A DNA stretch of 64,000 nt from Oenanthe sinensis (lineage: Eukaryota > Streptophyta > Magnoliopsida > Apiales > Apiaceae), in the NCBI GenBank assembly GCA_028671895.1, contig CM053810.1, forward strand, positions 65,349,501-65,413,500, written 5' to 3'. The position numbers and the translations under genes are program-made. Shown in pieces: positions 37,230-49,300 of the stretch (positions within the stretch are counted from its first letter, which is position 1; each line of letters opens with the position of its first letter). Below the pieces are notes generated by a model. The model was given only the letters and a program-made list of their open reading frames with translations, was not told the origin of the DNA and searched no databases.

Positions 37230-40200
37230 ATGCATCCCTTTATATTTCCGTCATCGTTTCTCTTCCTTGTCATCATAATTTTCACTCTAGACCATCTCCT
37301 AACGACTCTTTGTCAATCTGATGCACAATATTTAGCCTGCGCTGGGCGTTTCCGATGCGCAAACTTTCCATCACTTGAATATCCTTTTTGGGGAGGTGGC
37401 CGGGATGCCCACTGTGGGCATCCATCATTCCGGCTGGATTGCCAAGGTGATGTTCCTCTCATAACTTTACAGTCAAGACCATATCGAGTTCTTGGAATAG
37501 ATACTCGATCTTTGCTCATCACCGTTGCTAGACAAGACTTGTGGAACAATACCTGTCCAAGCCTTATTTACAAAACAGACCTGGATTATAAAATTTTCAA
37601 GCATCCTTCCGGAGATCAGAACTTAACGTTGTCTTATGGTTGCGTTAGAGTCCCAGGACAACCGCAATTTTATGAATTTGGTTGCACTGTGAATAAATCA
37701 AACAGTGACAGTTATTTTTTTACACAAGCTGTTTTACTTCCATCTACTCTAGCCCAGGCAACCTGCAGCAACAGTATTACTGTTCCGATTAATCAAACAT
37801 CAGCTCAGTTGTTATCTGCTACAACAGCATCAGAAAATGACCTTAAGGAAGTTCTTGGAGCTGGTTTTAGGTTAATATGGGAAGCGAATGATAGCAGCTG
37901 TAATGAATGTGGTCGATCAGGTGGGCGATGCGGCTATAGTTCAAATACCTCATCCTTTGCTTGTTATTGTTTTGATCGCCCTTATCCATCTCTATGCAAT
38001 GTGACCGACTCTGGTGAGTTCTGTTCTGTACTTTGCACTCTTTATTAGTTAGTATTTATTAGTTAGCAGTATTATTCGTATTCATCTTAATTTCTACAAG
38101 TCGTGATTTAGAGAGAACTTGCACAATATTTCCTTGCGTGCCATCCATCCCATTAGAATTCGTCAATCACCTATTACAAATGAATTTGTGTTTGGCCTAA
38201 TGATTAAGTGTCTACTTGTTATCCTCTGTTCGAATTCCCGACTTGATGAAAAATGCAATTTCCTAGACGCTGCTGAGTAAGACTTGTTAATCAAATAGTA
38301 GTATAACAATAAAATAGCATGCCTCCTAAGATACAATTTTATTGCGTGACCTGCAAGAAGTTCAGTTATCACAACCCAGAAGATTCAGTTGTTTGTCGAA
38401 GTAGACATGTCGCAGGAAATATGTGCGGGTACCATATTTTGTCAGTTTTCAGACAATAACAACCGTGGGACTTTGTCGTCCATGTGAATCAAGCCAAACA
38501 CATGTCTTTCTTGTTGATTTTTCTGTGTCAAAGGTGGTGTTAGGTAATTTTTTATAATTATTTAGATTTTCGATCTTATGGATGGACCTCAGTTTTCACT
38601 CGATATTCAGATAGATAGACACAACAGTAGTATGACAAAGTTGACCTCATGACCTGGTCTTCGTTGCAACTCATTCCTTTATTTAATTTAGTTGCAACTT
38701 TGAAATTTATCAACACTCCCATTATTGTCATGTCTAATTTTGGAGCATCATAGCTATATTCTACTATAAGTGTATGTATATATTGGCAGCCCGCCAAAAG
38801 ACCCATACAAGACAAATGTCAAACAAAGACAGCCACGCCACGTCCGCATACGAGAAACTACTAACTAGTTGACCTTAAACATAACTCAAAACAGAATGCC
38901 AGCTCACTCTCACACTTCCCAATGCACCTCCCCTTTATTCTACTCCTCTTCTTCATCTCCGCCCCTACGCCGTCGTTCACCGCCGTGTTGGGAATCTGAC
39001 CCAATCCCCGGCATCTACGGATGCGTATTTATATACTTAACCGTGTGCTTGGACCCACAAATATATATGATAGTAATGAAAACAACAAACCAACAATATA
39101 TAGTAAAAGAGGCCAGAGATTTTACGTGGTTCGGCAAGCCTACATCCACAAGGACAATAACTTCACTAGAACAAAGAGATTACGATATCCGGGTATACGA
39201 CTCTGAATTTTATACACAAATTCAGTCTAACATACCTATTATGTATATCCCTCACTCACTGAAGTGTTTCCCTCGAAACCTCCCCCTAATACTATTTTCC
39301 GACAGCCTTTCTTTCTCTCCCTCTTCCAACCCGGACAGTGTCACACAACCCGATAGAACGACCCCCTGCAGCGGGACCACCTCCGATGGCTGCAGTCAAA
39401 CACGAACACTCCTAAGGGTAGTTTAGGCACGAGGACCTTCTATCCCGACACTTCCTGAAAGCGAGCTAAACCGGTTTTCCTACTAGATGGACTATCTAGC
39501 AGCTATAAAGAAAAGAAGAAAAGAAATGTGTAATTAGAAATAAAGGGGAAAGGGCTTATTTATAGGAAAAGGGAAGTGGGTATTCCTTTTCCTCTTCAAT
39601 GTGGAACAAGAGGAAAAGAGAGGAAACTTGGGTTTAAGCCTAAAACCCCAACAATCTCCCCCTTCTGACTCTTTCCTTTAGAAAAACTTGTTCACCCACA
39701 AACATTTCCAAAGCTCCCCCGAGTCAAATACTCCAAACCCCAGCACATTCATTCCCGAATGCCTACTTGTATACACGCAAGTATACCATTGACCTCTATT
39801 TGCCCAACTACATACATGTGAAGCAATCTGTTACATGCGCACATACTCACTTGATTCACATCGGCCAATTCAATATGTAGTCCATCACACACGCAAGTGT
39901 GACCATCAATCTTTCATTTACCCCAACTGCATATCAAATAAATCAATCTGTTGTCTGGTTCCAGCTCACTTGATTCATGTTGATCGATGCGCATATGCAG
40001 CAGCAACACACCAACTACTCGTTGATGTCGTGGAAGTCCTTCGACCAAACTTCCATCCCGACAGTCTTTGCACCATCGTCTAGACTGGAAGGTAATACAA
40101 CCGCAGCAGTATCCTTCAAGTCACTATTCCCTCATGCACGAGATAACCAGATTTTCGAAGTTCTCGTACGTTCTGGCCACGTACTAAATAGACGATATAT

Positions 40201-43200
40201 TCCCCTACATAGCTCTCCATTCATCTGAACCACACGGCCTCTTTCGATATTCATAGTTCCCCCCACTATAGAGCATCTATAGCCTTCTGAAGCTAACCGA
40301 CCGATAGATATTAGATTCTTCCTCAACTGAGGAACATATCTTACACCACCCAAAATGGGAACTGTTCCATCGAACATTTTGATTTTCACAATTCCAACTC
40401 CCTTGATCTCACAAGTAGACCCATCAGCCAAAGAAACTGTTTCATTCTTTGTTTCATGGAATTCGTCAAAACGCCCCCTCTCGGAACATATATGGTAAGA
40501 TGAACCCGAATCTAATATCCATTCTCCCGGAGAACTAGTGTCTCGATTGAAGACGGTGCAAACATCTTCACAATCGAGAGTAACCACAGTCAATGATGCA
40601 TCTGGGTTCCTTTTATTAAGCGGACAATTCGGCTTAATATGACCTCACTCCTTGTAACTAAAGCACTGATTGGCCCTTTCACTGTATTTGGATTTACCCC
40701 TGCCATTGGTAGATCCTTTCACAACACCCCTTCCTCTATCACTTTGACCACGCAAGGCCAAAGCTGTCATTCCTTCCTTGTCACCATCTTGGTTCTTCCT
40801 GTTAGCATTTGACAAAAGTGCTGACTGAACCTCCTCCATCTTTACGGTGTCCTTCCCATACAATATGGTAGTGACCAAATTCTCGAATGACTCTGGAAGC
40901 GAAGTAAGAAGAATAAGGGCCTTATCTTCTTCCTCCAATTTTACATCAACCTTTTGAAGTTGATCAACAATACCATTAAACACATTCATGTGCTCAATAA
41001 TATTGTCATGGGCTGCCATCTTCAGCCGATACAATTCGCGTTTCAGATTTAACTTTGTAGTCAAGTTCTTCCCGAGATACAATGTCTCCAACTTTGACCA
41101 CAACTCCTTCGGGGTGCTTTTGTCCACAACATTGTTGATAATGTTGTCAGCAATACATAGTCTGATAGTACTCATGCATTGAGACTCAGCATCCTCCCAA
41201 TCTTCATCGCTCATCTTTGTTGGCTTTCCCTCATTTCCCTTCAAAGCCCTTGCTAGCTTCTGTTGGGTCAGGATATCTTTTACCCTTCTCTGCCAAAGAG
41301 TAAAATTCCCCTTGCCATCATACGGATCCACCCTGAATCCTCCAATATTTGTCATCATCACCACTTGCACACTCAAAGCAAGTTAAATGGCTAAATCAAT
41401 TGGCCAGGTAAGTATAAGAAACAGTGGGAGCACTTCCGTCGAAACGGTGCCAATTAAATAACCACTTTTCTTAATGACTTCCCTTCGGCACCAATAATTT
41501 ATGCCCAGTTCAAACCAGCTCTTGATGCCACTTGTTGGGAATCTGACCCGATCCCCGGCGTCTGCGGAAGAGTATTTATATACTTAACCGTGTGCTTGGA
41601 CCCACAAATATATATGATAGTAATGGAAACAACAAACCAACAATATATAATAAAAGAGATCAGAGATTTTACGTGGTTCGGCAAGCCTACATCCACAAGG
41701 ACAATAACTTCACTAGAACAAAGAGATTACAATATCCGGGTATACGACTCTGAATTTTATACACAAATTCAGTCTAACATACCTATTATGTATATCCCTC
41801 ACTCACTGAAGTGTTTACCTTGAAACCTCCCCCTAATACTATTTCCCGACAGCCTTTCTTTCTCTCCCTTTTCCAACCCGGACAGTGTCACACAACCCGA
41901 TAGAACGACCCCTGCAGCGGGACCACCTCCGATGGCTGCAGTCAAACCCGAACACTCTTAAGGATAGTTTATGCACGATGACCTTCTATCCCGACACTTC
42001 CTGAAAGCGGGCTAAACCGACTTTCCTACTAGATGGACTATCTAACAGCTATAAAGAAAAAAAAAAAAAGAAAGGTGTAATTAAAAATAAAGGAGAAATG
42101 GCTTATTTATAGGAAAAGGGAAGTGGGCATTCCTTTTTAACGTGGGACAAGAAGAAAAGAGAGGAAACTTGGGTTTAAGCCTAAAACCCCAACACGCCGA
42201 TGAGACCACCTCATATCCCAATTGTAACAACACTTTCTCATGCGGCCCAACCCGTAACATCACTTACCCATTCACCGGCGGTGATCGGCCCACTTACTGT
42301 GGCCCCCACCCCATCTCACTTGTCCTAACAATAACACTTACCCCGAGTTAACTACATTCAACTCACTCACTTACCGAGTTCTTGATATCAATGAAACTCA
42401 CCAAACCCTAACTCTAGCAAGATCAGATCTTTACAACACCACTTGTCCTCAAAAGTTCATTAATTTCACTCTCAATTCTAGTATCTTCACTGTTAGTGAA
42501 GATAATGTGATGCTTAATTTGATTTACGGGTGCTTTTCATCGCCATTGAATTCTCGGTTGTTGAATGTGTTTAGTTGTAATGTGAATGGTGTTGAGTCCA
42601 GTGATGCTTATTACTTTGTTGGGTTGGTTCCTGTGATCAATTTTATTCGGTGTACTGTAAGTGTTGTGGTTCCCATACTTGCGATAGCTGGAGAAAGACT
42701 GAGTAATTTAGCTACTCTGGACGATGTTTTAGCATCAGGGTTTAGAGTGAAGTATAGTGATCCTTATAATGAGCAATGTTTAAATTGTAGTTTGTCGGGT
42801 GGGCAATGTGGGTTTTTGGCTAATCCGGTCCGACCTGTTTGCATTTGTCAAAACAAACTGTGTGTTGATGCAGATGCAGGTATCTGATCATTTTGTATAC
42901 TAAATTATTGCTTCTTGTGGTTGTGTGTTTTAGATAAATGGTGTTTAGAATCATTAGTTACTCAATTAGGCTTTTAAGTTTTAATGATCAAGTATGAATC
43001 AGGTAACCTTAGAAGAGTTTAACTATTATCATATTAACCTTCCTTGCCATGCTTAACCTTTGCCATGTCGTAATTGGTAAGACAGTATATTTCAAAAGAA
43101 GGTGATATAGATTGATATGGAAGTATTATAGAACAGCCAAGGGGTTCAAGTAGACTACATTTTAATAGCTAGCATAGGATTTATTTTTTTAGCTCAGTGT

Positions 43201-45158
43201 AACAAATGTAATGGAGCAATTGCGCTAAGGTTTGATCTGGAAGTTACGTTGGCTGGCCTATTTATATTAGGACAGGTACCTAGAAATATTGTACCTGGTT
43301 ATGTACTTAACCTTGTGTGCTTCCCTTGATGTGGTCACTATATTATTAGATGAAGGAATGAACATAAACCATGCATTTCAATCTGGACATGGTCGAACAA
43401 GAATTTCTCTATATCTGTACATTATTATTAGAAATTGTAGATATTGTGCTTCAATGCAACTAATTCACATTGCCTTTACTTCTTGATTCAAGGGTTTTAT
43501 TGTAATTATTCGGTTAGAATTAAGTTTGTCGATATAAAACTTTAGAGTATATTTGTCATGCTTTAGCTGACTCTTATAAAGTCTATTATATGTGCAGGAA
43601 AACAGCATGAATCAAGTCCAAAAACCCTAAGTATAGGTAAGAGAATGTTAATTTTTCAGTAGAGATCAATTACCCTACTAACAGCATTTAAATTTTCAGA
43701 AGATATTAATACTCTCTTGCATTTCAGTCATCCCTGTGGTAGGTGCTATACTTGCTGGCATTGCCATTGGATGGTTGATCTTCTTTTGTAGGCAAAGGAG
43801 AAAACAAAAAACTGCCCAGTCTGCAACACACATTGAGAGCAAAGACCTTCCGGCTACTCCTTCAGCCAAATCTCTTACTACCACAACATCAACTCATTTC
43901 ACCAAAAGCATTCCTTCTTATGCCTCCTCAGGGTTTGAGTCAGGAACGGGAAGCACCTACTTTGGAGTTCAGGTCTTCGACTACACCGAACTTGAGGAGG
44001 CCACTGATAATTTCGATCCTTCCAGAGAACTCGGTGACGGTGGCTTCGGTACTGTGTACTATGGTAAGAACTCTGTCAATCTTTGATCAGTTAGACTAAA
44101 TATATATAATAAATACATAAATATATAGACACAACATATGTATAGGTATTACTTGTCCATATATGTATCTCGTGTATGTGTCAAATAATATGTTGTGTCG
44201 TCTTTACTGAACTGGTTCTTTTCCCTGATTAGGCACACTTCAAGATGGTCGTGTAGTGGCAGTTAAGAGACTATATGAAAATAATTTTAAGCGTGTACAA
44301 CAATTTATGAATGAAGTTGAGATCCTGACAAAGTTAAATCATAAAAACCTAGTAAAATTGTATGGGTGCACTTCAAAGCGAAGCCGAGACCTCCTCCTTG
44401 TTTATGAATATATACCAAATGGAACAGTAGCTGATCATCTACATGGCAAACAAGCAAATTCAGGTTTTCTCTCTTGGTCTGTCCGATTGAAGATTGCCAT
44501 AGAAACAGCTGAAGCGTTGGCTTATCTGCATGTCTCTGGTATCATTCATCGTGATGTCAAAAGTAACAACATTCTGTTGGACAACAGCTTCTGCGTAAAA
44601 GTTGCTGATTTTGGGTTGTCCAGATTGAATCCAAATAATGCCACTCACGTTTCGACAGCTCCACAAGGGACACCTGGATATGTTGATCCTGAGTATTACA
44701 AACTTTTCCAACTCACTGATAAGAGTGATGTCTACAGCTTTGGAGTGGTCTTAGTTGAGCTTATATCGTCATTACCAGCTCTGGACTCCAGCAGGGACCG
44801 ATTTGATATAAATTTGGCTAGTATGGCTGTCAATAAAATCCAGAACCAGGCAATCAATGAGTTAATTGATCAAAGACTTGGATTTGAAACCAATACTTCA
44901 GTAGAAAAGATGGCCACATTGGTGGCAGAGTTAGCATTCCAATGTTTGCAAGAGGAGAAGGATCTAAGACCTACAATGCAGGAAGTGGTTGAAACCTTGA
45001 AGGAGATACAGTATGAAGATTTTGATGCTCAAAAAGCGGGAGTGTTGGACATTCTGGTGGAGGAGGTTGCACCCCTGAAGGCCAAGGAAAATTCATTCTC
45101 ACCAGATTCCGTGGCTGACAAATGGATCAGCAACTCCACATCTAATCATAGTGAATGA
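37230..45158 (+). CDS. LRK10-like receptor kinase (cassette B ectodomain plus shared kinase)
   Basis: Cell-surface Ser/Thr kinase of the LEAF RUST 10 DISEASE-RESISTANCE LOCUS-like family. Exons 37230-38013 (ectodomain), 43598-43636, 43728-44063 and 44233-45158 join in phase to 694 aa, a normal size. Ectodomain: signal peptide to about residue 28, then CAGRFRCANFPSLEYPFWGG and CGHPSFRLDC (GUB_WAK type), then CNECGRSGGRCGY (WAK-associated). A 13-residue linker exon precedes the membrane helix VIPVVGAILAGIAIGWLIFF (about 276-296) and a basic stop-transfer. Kinase: glycine loop LGDGGFGTVYYG, VAVK lysine, HRDVKSNN catalytic loop, DFG and GTPGYVDPEYY activation segment, all intact, so an active kinase is expected. 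Joining across 38013-43598 skips cassette C and a retrotransposon. The join is inferred from phase and from B being the only open ectodomain. Arabidopsis LRK10L genes are involved in ABA and stress signalling; the ligand is unknown. Confidence 0.78.
38014..38921. other. spacer between cassettes B and C
   Basis: Non-coding. If cassette B splices to the kinase this is intron; it also presumably holds the promoter of cassette C. Nothing else recognised. Confidence 0.5.
38986..39653 (-). repeat. LTR (left; 3' LTR of the minus-strand element)
   Basis: 668 bp, TGTTGGG to CCCAACA. A minus-strand TATA-like box (ctataaataag) lies around 39555-39567. By eye it differs from the other LTR at about a dozen sites in the first 330 bp. 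Confidence 0.9.
40132..41376 (-). pseudogene. Copia gag-protease region with in-frame stop
   Basis: Minus-strand gag (41376-40645) with a UBN2-type capsid domain (WQRRVKDILTQQKLARAL; KELWSKLETLYLGKNLTTKL) followed in the same frame by a protease-like region (40593 down) with the WILDSGSSYHI active-site motif and a GELCRGIYRL pre-integrase start. A TGA at 40647-40645 falls inside the zinc knuckle, whose second cysteine is already replaced by tyrosine (CFSYKE). The reading frame ends before integrase. The polyprotein is defective. Confidence 0.85.
41533..42194 (-). repeat. LTR (right; 5' LTR of the minus-strand element)
   Basis: 662 bp, TGTTGGG to CCCAACA, with a minus-strand TATA-like box at about 42100-42112. 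An A-run near 42057-42069 accounts for part of the length difference from the left LTR. Confidence 0.9.
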
Positions 45159-46352
45159 GACTATGGTTATGTGCCGACTATAAATCAAGCTGATATCAGA
45201 TGGTACGAGTGATGTAAAAGTCAAATTCCCATCAAAGGCACACATAAAACTATATTACACTTGTAATTATCAGAGCTTGCAAGTACCATAGTTATCTTCA
45301 ATTTTTCAGACAGATTTTTTTATTTCATCATACTTCCATATTTTTTTGGTGAAAATACCTATGGAATTTAGTCTATATTGTTACAAGTTGTAATACAAAT
45401 AATTGTGGTAGTTTTTACAATTTTTTTAAAGATAATGACATCAGTGTTATAAGTTCAGGTGCTACTGTGTTTATTGTCCTGGTCTACAAGAGATACCTTC
45501 TAGTGGATTATTCAATAATTAAAATAAAGGATTAATTGAATATATATCATATTTTAAATTTTGATATAATATGCCCAAGAAATTTTTTTTACAAAAAATT
45601 GATCCTTAGTCTGTACTCTGTACTATATGACATTTTTGGCCAGGAATAAGAAACATTTGAAGTAGCATTTGAGAATATACAAAAAAAAATTGAGACAATC
45701 TACTTGAATGACAGATGCAGATCTATTTTTAAGGATTCATACAGTTCAACAAATAGAGAAGCACTATTCGACTTCTCCAAGCCCGAGGACAGCAAATATA
45801 AAAGATTGGTGTACATATCATTGATTCTTGTCCACACAGGTATTACGTTTGGAGGAAGCATTTTTATTTTCAAGAAAAGTGTTGATATAACATATCTGTC
45901 TGTACATGAGGCTTTACAACTTCACAAGGTCTTCACTCTTCAGTCTCTCTTGAGCTCATTTTTCCTCAGGCACTGCAGCCTGCATATTAACAAACTTATG
46001 ATCATAAGATAGATAAGACAGATGGTTTGATTAGAAGAATAAAGTAGTTGGTATTCACAACTTGAAGAGGTAAATTTTCAATTTGTAACCACCTTTAAAT
46101 GACAATACTATGATAAGGATCTGTTTTAGTTCAAAGGAAGAAAATGAACAGTCAATCAAAAGTTTAGATCCCTTACTAGTTCTCTTCTCAAATCTGAGAT
46201 TTCCCTTTCTCTTTGATATGCAAAAAACTTCAACGACTGAATATACAAGGATACAAAAATTAGCTCTGTTTCCATTGGTGCAAGATGCATTATTGATATA
46301 AAAATATGGAATTTGTAGGGCAATGAAGCAGAAAAATAGAAGATATACTTAC
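45159..46352. other. convergent 3' region between receptor kinase and CFM3-like gene
   Basis: 3'UTR of the receptor kinase, then about 1 kb without a recognisable gene. The expected last exon of the CFM3-like gene was looked for on the minus strand here and not found. Confidence 0.5.
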
Positions 46353-49300
46353 TCCAACTCTCTGCATTTCAAGTGACCTTTCTAATGCTTCTCTTTTACT
46401 TAAAAGATTCTGGGATTCCAACTTTAAAGGGCGTCTATAGTTTTTTCCACGATACAAAATTATAGCATGGCCTTCTTTCAGCTTCTCTACCGAAATAAGT
46501 ATCCCATCGCTTTGTCTTTGAAGAAGTTTTGCTGTATCTACAATATGGGAAAACACTTTCTGCATTGTAATCACCTTGACTACTTCTTTGTGCTTCCAGT
46601 GCTGATGCAATCCTTCTATTACACCATCAAACACCCCTCGCCTTCCTAAAGACATAATCAAGCTGAAGCTAGTAAGAATCACATATATCCTCAAAGGACA
46701 TGGTAAATAAGCTAAACAGCAGGCAAAGGAAAAAGGAGAGAGTAACCAGTAGGTAAGAATCACTATTTTGTAAGATGAATTAATATACCCCATTTTACCA
46801 AAAAATTATTGAAGAATCTACCACAGTTACATGTATAAACTATAATGTAAGAACTCTCATCAAGTTTTCTTGCTTTCATCCTCTTACCATTAAAAAAAAG
46901 AGTAAGTGACTATCGTTTCAAGGAAAGAATGGAACCTCTTTTGCATTTGAGTGCCAAGAAATTTAGTCATAGAGATGGCCTTGTTGATGGCTTCAATCAA
47001 TCAAGGCAGTATCTCCAAATTTCAAGCACTGGGACCTATTACCCAGATTTTTAGCAAAAAGATTTAGGTTTGTATTCATTCTGCTTTTCATGCTTCAAGC
47101 ATACATAATTAGAATTAATTCGCATCAAGTACATGTAGCTTTATCTGTTTTCTACTCTTGGTAAATACTTTCAGTGAAATAGCCAATACAAAGCCAAAAT
47201 AAGATTTTAAGGAGTACAAAATTAAACTGATAAGTAATTCATTGTGTTTAGCAACAATAACTCTTTATGGATTATTTTTGAACAAAAATAAATAACAGGA
47301 CAAAGCTTAGATTATTGATTACCAAGAACCAAGGTGCTATCCATCTTCAGACCTATCTTTCTTAAACATTCTCTCTCCTCTGGGGTTACTATTTCCTGGT
47401 CAGCATCCAGTTCAGCAGGTCTCCATGCCGAATTTAAACGCAGTAGATTTTTGCTTGACCTCCCTATCTTCATCTTTAGCTGTAGAATTCCTTATTAATC
47501 CATATAAGAATTTTCTTCTATTAGCACATAAAATTGAATAATTTTTTATAAAATGATGATGCATACCTTTGAAAGCTTGTGCTTTTGCTGTCTCAATTCT
47601 TTTTCTAGTTTTCTCTTTTCAGCTTCAAATTGAATATTCACTTTCTTATCTGCACCTTCCAGGTCCCCCCTCTCTGACTGAATATTCTGGAATTCTGATA
47701 GGGATCCAACAGTGCTGCCATAAATTGATGGTTCAACAGTCAAACAAATGGTCCCAATTGCTTCGGCCCGTGCAGCTTCTTCTTGAAGTTGGAAGCTTCT
47801 AAGCTCCATTTCTCTCTCTACCACAAGGTTCGCAACTCTGCAAGGAAGAAAGTCCTTGCCTCTGTAAATTATTATAATGAATTTATTACGCAATAATAGA
47901 ACTCCTCCCGTCAGACACTGCATAATAAAGTACAGTTCACGTAAGTCCATCAAAGAACATCACCACAATATATAACAATCCAAGTCATACAGAATCTTCT
48001 ACAGAAGGCCCTCTTCATTCTTAGACAATTCAACAGCCATTTATACATGGGAGCATACTACAATCACCTTCAGCACCTATATCGAATTACAATATTTATG
48101 TTTTTCAGTATTCAACTTGCCTTGAGCTCGTCTGCCATTTCTGCATTGTTTGTATTAGGAACTCCCAACTTCAAAGCAATCTTCGTAATATGACATTTCT
48201 CCCACAATTTCAAAATGGCTGCAGCCAAGCCTTGAAGTTTTCTGTTTCTTCCTACAGAGAAGATGAGAGAATCAGCAAAGATTCTCTATATAGAACTGGG
48301 ACTTTATTATTATTATGAGAACTTTGCATGTGCATGGCAAGCAGAGTCATAAGGCTATCTTTTTTTAAGATACTGAAGTAGATTCTATATCACGTAAAGC
48401 AAAGCTTGCAATGATTTTTGCAGCCTACCCATGTTTAGACATGAACAGGAAAGGTTGTACGTAAAGATATCCTTACGCATGTCTCCATGGATCTGCTAAA
48501 TAATGTGAGGACTATGCAATAAGAAAGGATTGACAAGAAATGTCAATTGCTACAAAATATACCAATCTATGCATGAAAAAATTTATGCAACTGCAAACAT
48601 GTCTGACAAAAGAGTTAGAGACTCAGAGATGAGGACGGAAAAAGAGGCTGTTGTAAGCACCAAAGACTTATTGAATGTAGTCCTACACTAAAATAATTTT
48701 TTAATAATTGAAGAGTCTTTATATCATAGTATTTGTTGCTTTTCTTCCTGTACTTGTGAAATCAGTACAGACTGGGTAATAAAATCAACGATCTTGTCAT
48801 CATTCTACCCTAGCTCGAAGAATGTGTAGATGAAATTCTTGAAAGGCTGCAACTATGATGGAAGTTTAAACAGAATGTAATTTGAAGTAGTATTATGAAT
48901 GCAACAAAAAACTTTCCAATAGGATTCGGCTTCACCAAAGGTTTTCAATAACTCTCTATAGACTATACATTTAAGCCCTAATATCTATAGCCAGATTCTG
49001 ACTTCTGTGTCAGATTCGGGAAGTGGTTGTCATTGGCATCACAGTCCCTAAGCTACTTCATTTTAATAGTCTAAGGTACTGCTGCCTATCTACTAATAGC
49101 TAATCTAGCAAATATATCATTAACCTATCTAGGAGTTTTTTTGTATATATGACAATCCTTCACAAGAAACATAGGGAATAAAATACCTAAAACAAAATGT
49201 GTGGGTAAAGGACGAGAAAGTCCCCTCAAGTATGTAAGTTCATCATCAATCAGCTTCGATCTAGTTTTTGGTGGGCGAAGCCTGAATGGTGGTCTAAATC

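Larger units (their letters stand above)
38981..42199 (-). mobile_element. truncated Copia-type LTR retrotransposon in a receptor exon
   Basis: Element 38986-42194 (3209 bp), with LTRs starting TGTTGGG and ending CCCAACA, flanked by a 5-bp target duplication cgccg at 38981-38985 and 42195-42199. Its coding strand is minus. A primer-binding-like site (tggcatcaagagc on the minus strand, resembling tRNA-Met sites of Copia elements) adjoins the right LTR. A purine tract (agaagggggagat on the minus strand) adjoins the left LTR. Only a gag-protease region remains; integrase, reverse transcriptase and RNase H are absent, so it is non-autonomous. Confidence 0.92.
38922..42879 (+). pseudogene. LRK10-like ectodomain exon (cassette C), split by a retrotransposon and frameshifted
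   Basis: The exon starts at 38922 with a signal peptide (MHLPFILLLFFISAPTPSFT). It is cut after 64 nt by the LTR element at 38986-42194 and resumes at 42200 with DETTSYPNCNNTFSCG, NITYPFTGGDRPTYCGPHP. A second lesion, loss of one base near 42310, shifts the frame just after the CGPHP motif. The remainder reads on in the other frame (YRVLDINETHQTLTLARSDL, CNVNGVESSDAYYF, CLNCSLSGGQCGFL). The donor at 42879 is phase 1, like cassettes A and B. The length without the insert is 744 nt, one short of the expected phase, which agrees with the single-base loss. It lies directly before the shared kinase exons and would be the natural first exon if it were intact. Confidence 0.85.

Noticed and set aside
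38869..39426. 185-aa open frame running from receptor upstream sequence into the LTR
   Set aside because: It is not in the receptor frame (signal peptide starts at 38922) and simply reads across the insertion boundary.
39835..40228. Plus-strand open frames inside the retrotransposon
   Set aside because: They are antisense shadows of the minus-strand gag-protease region or non-coding.
45704..46012. 102-aa open frame between the receptor kinase and CFM3-like genes
   Set aside because: No recognisable domain and no splice partners; composition matches 3' flanking DNA.
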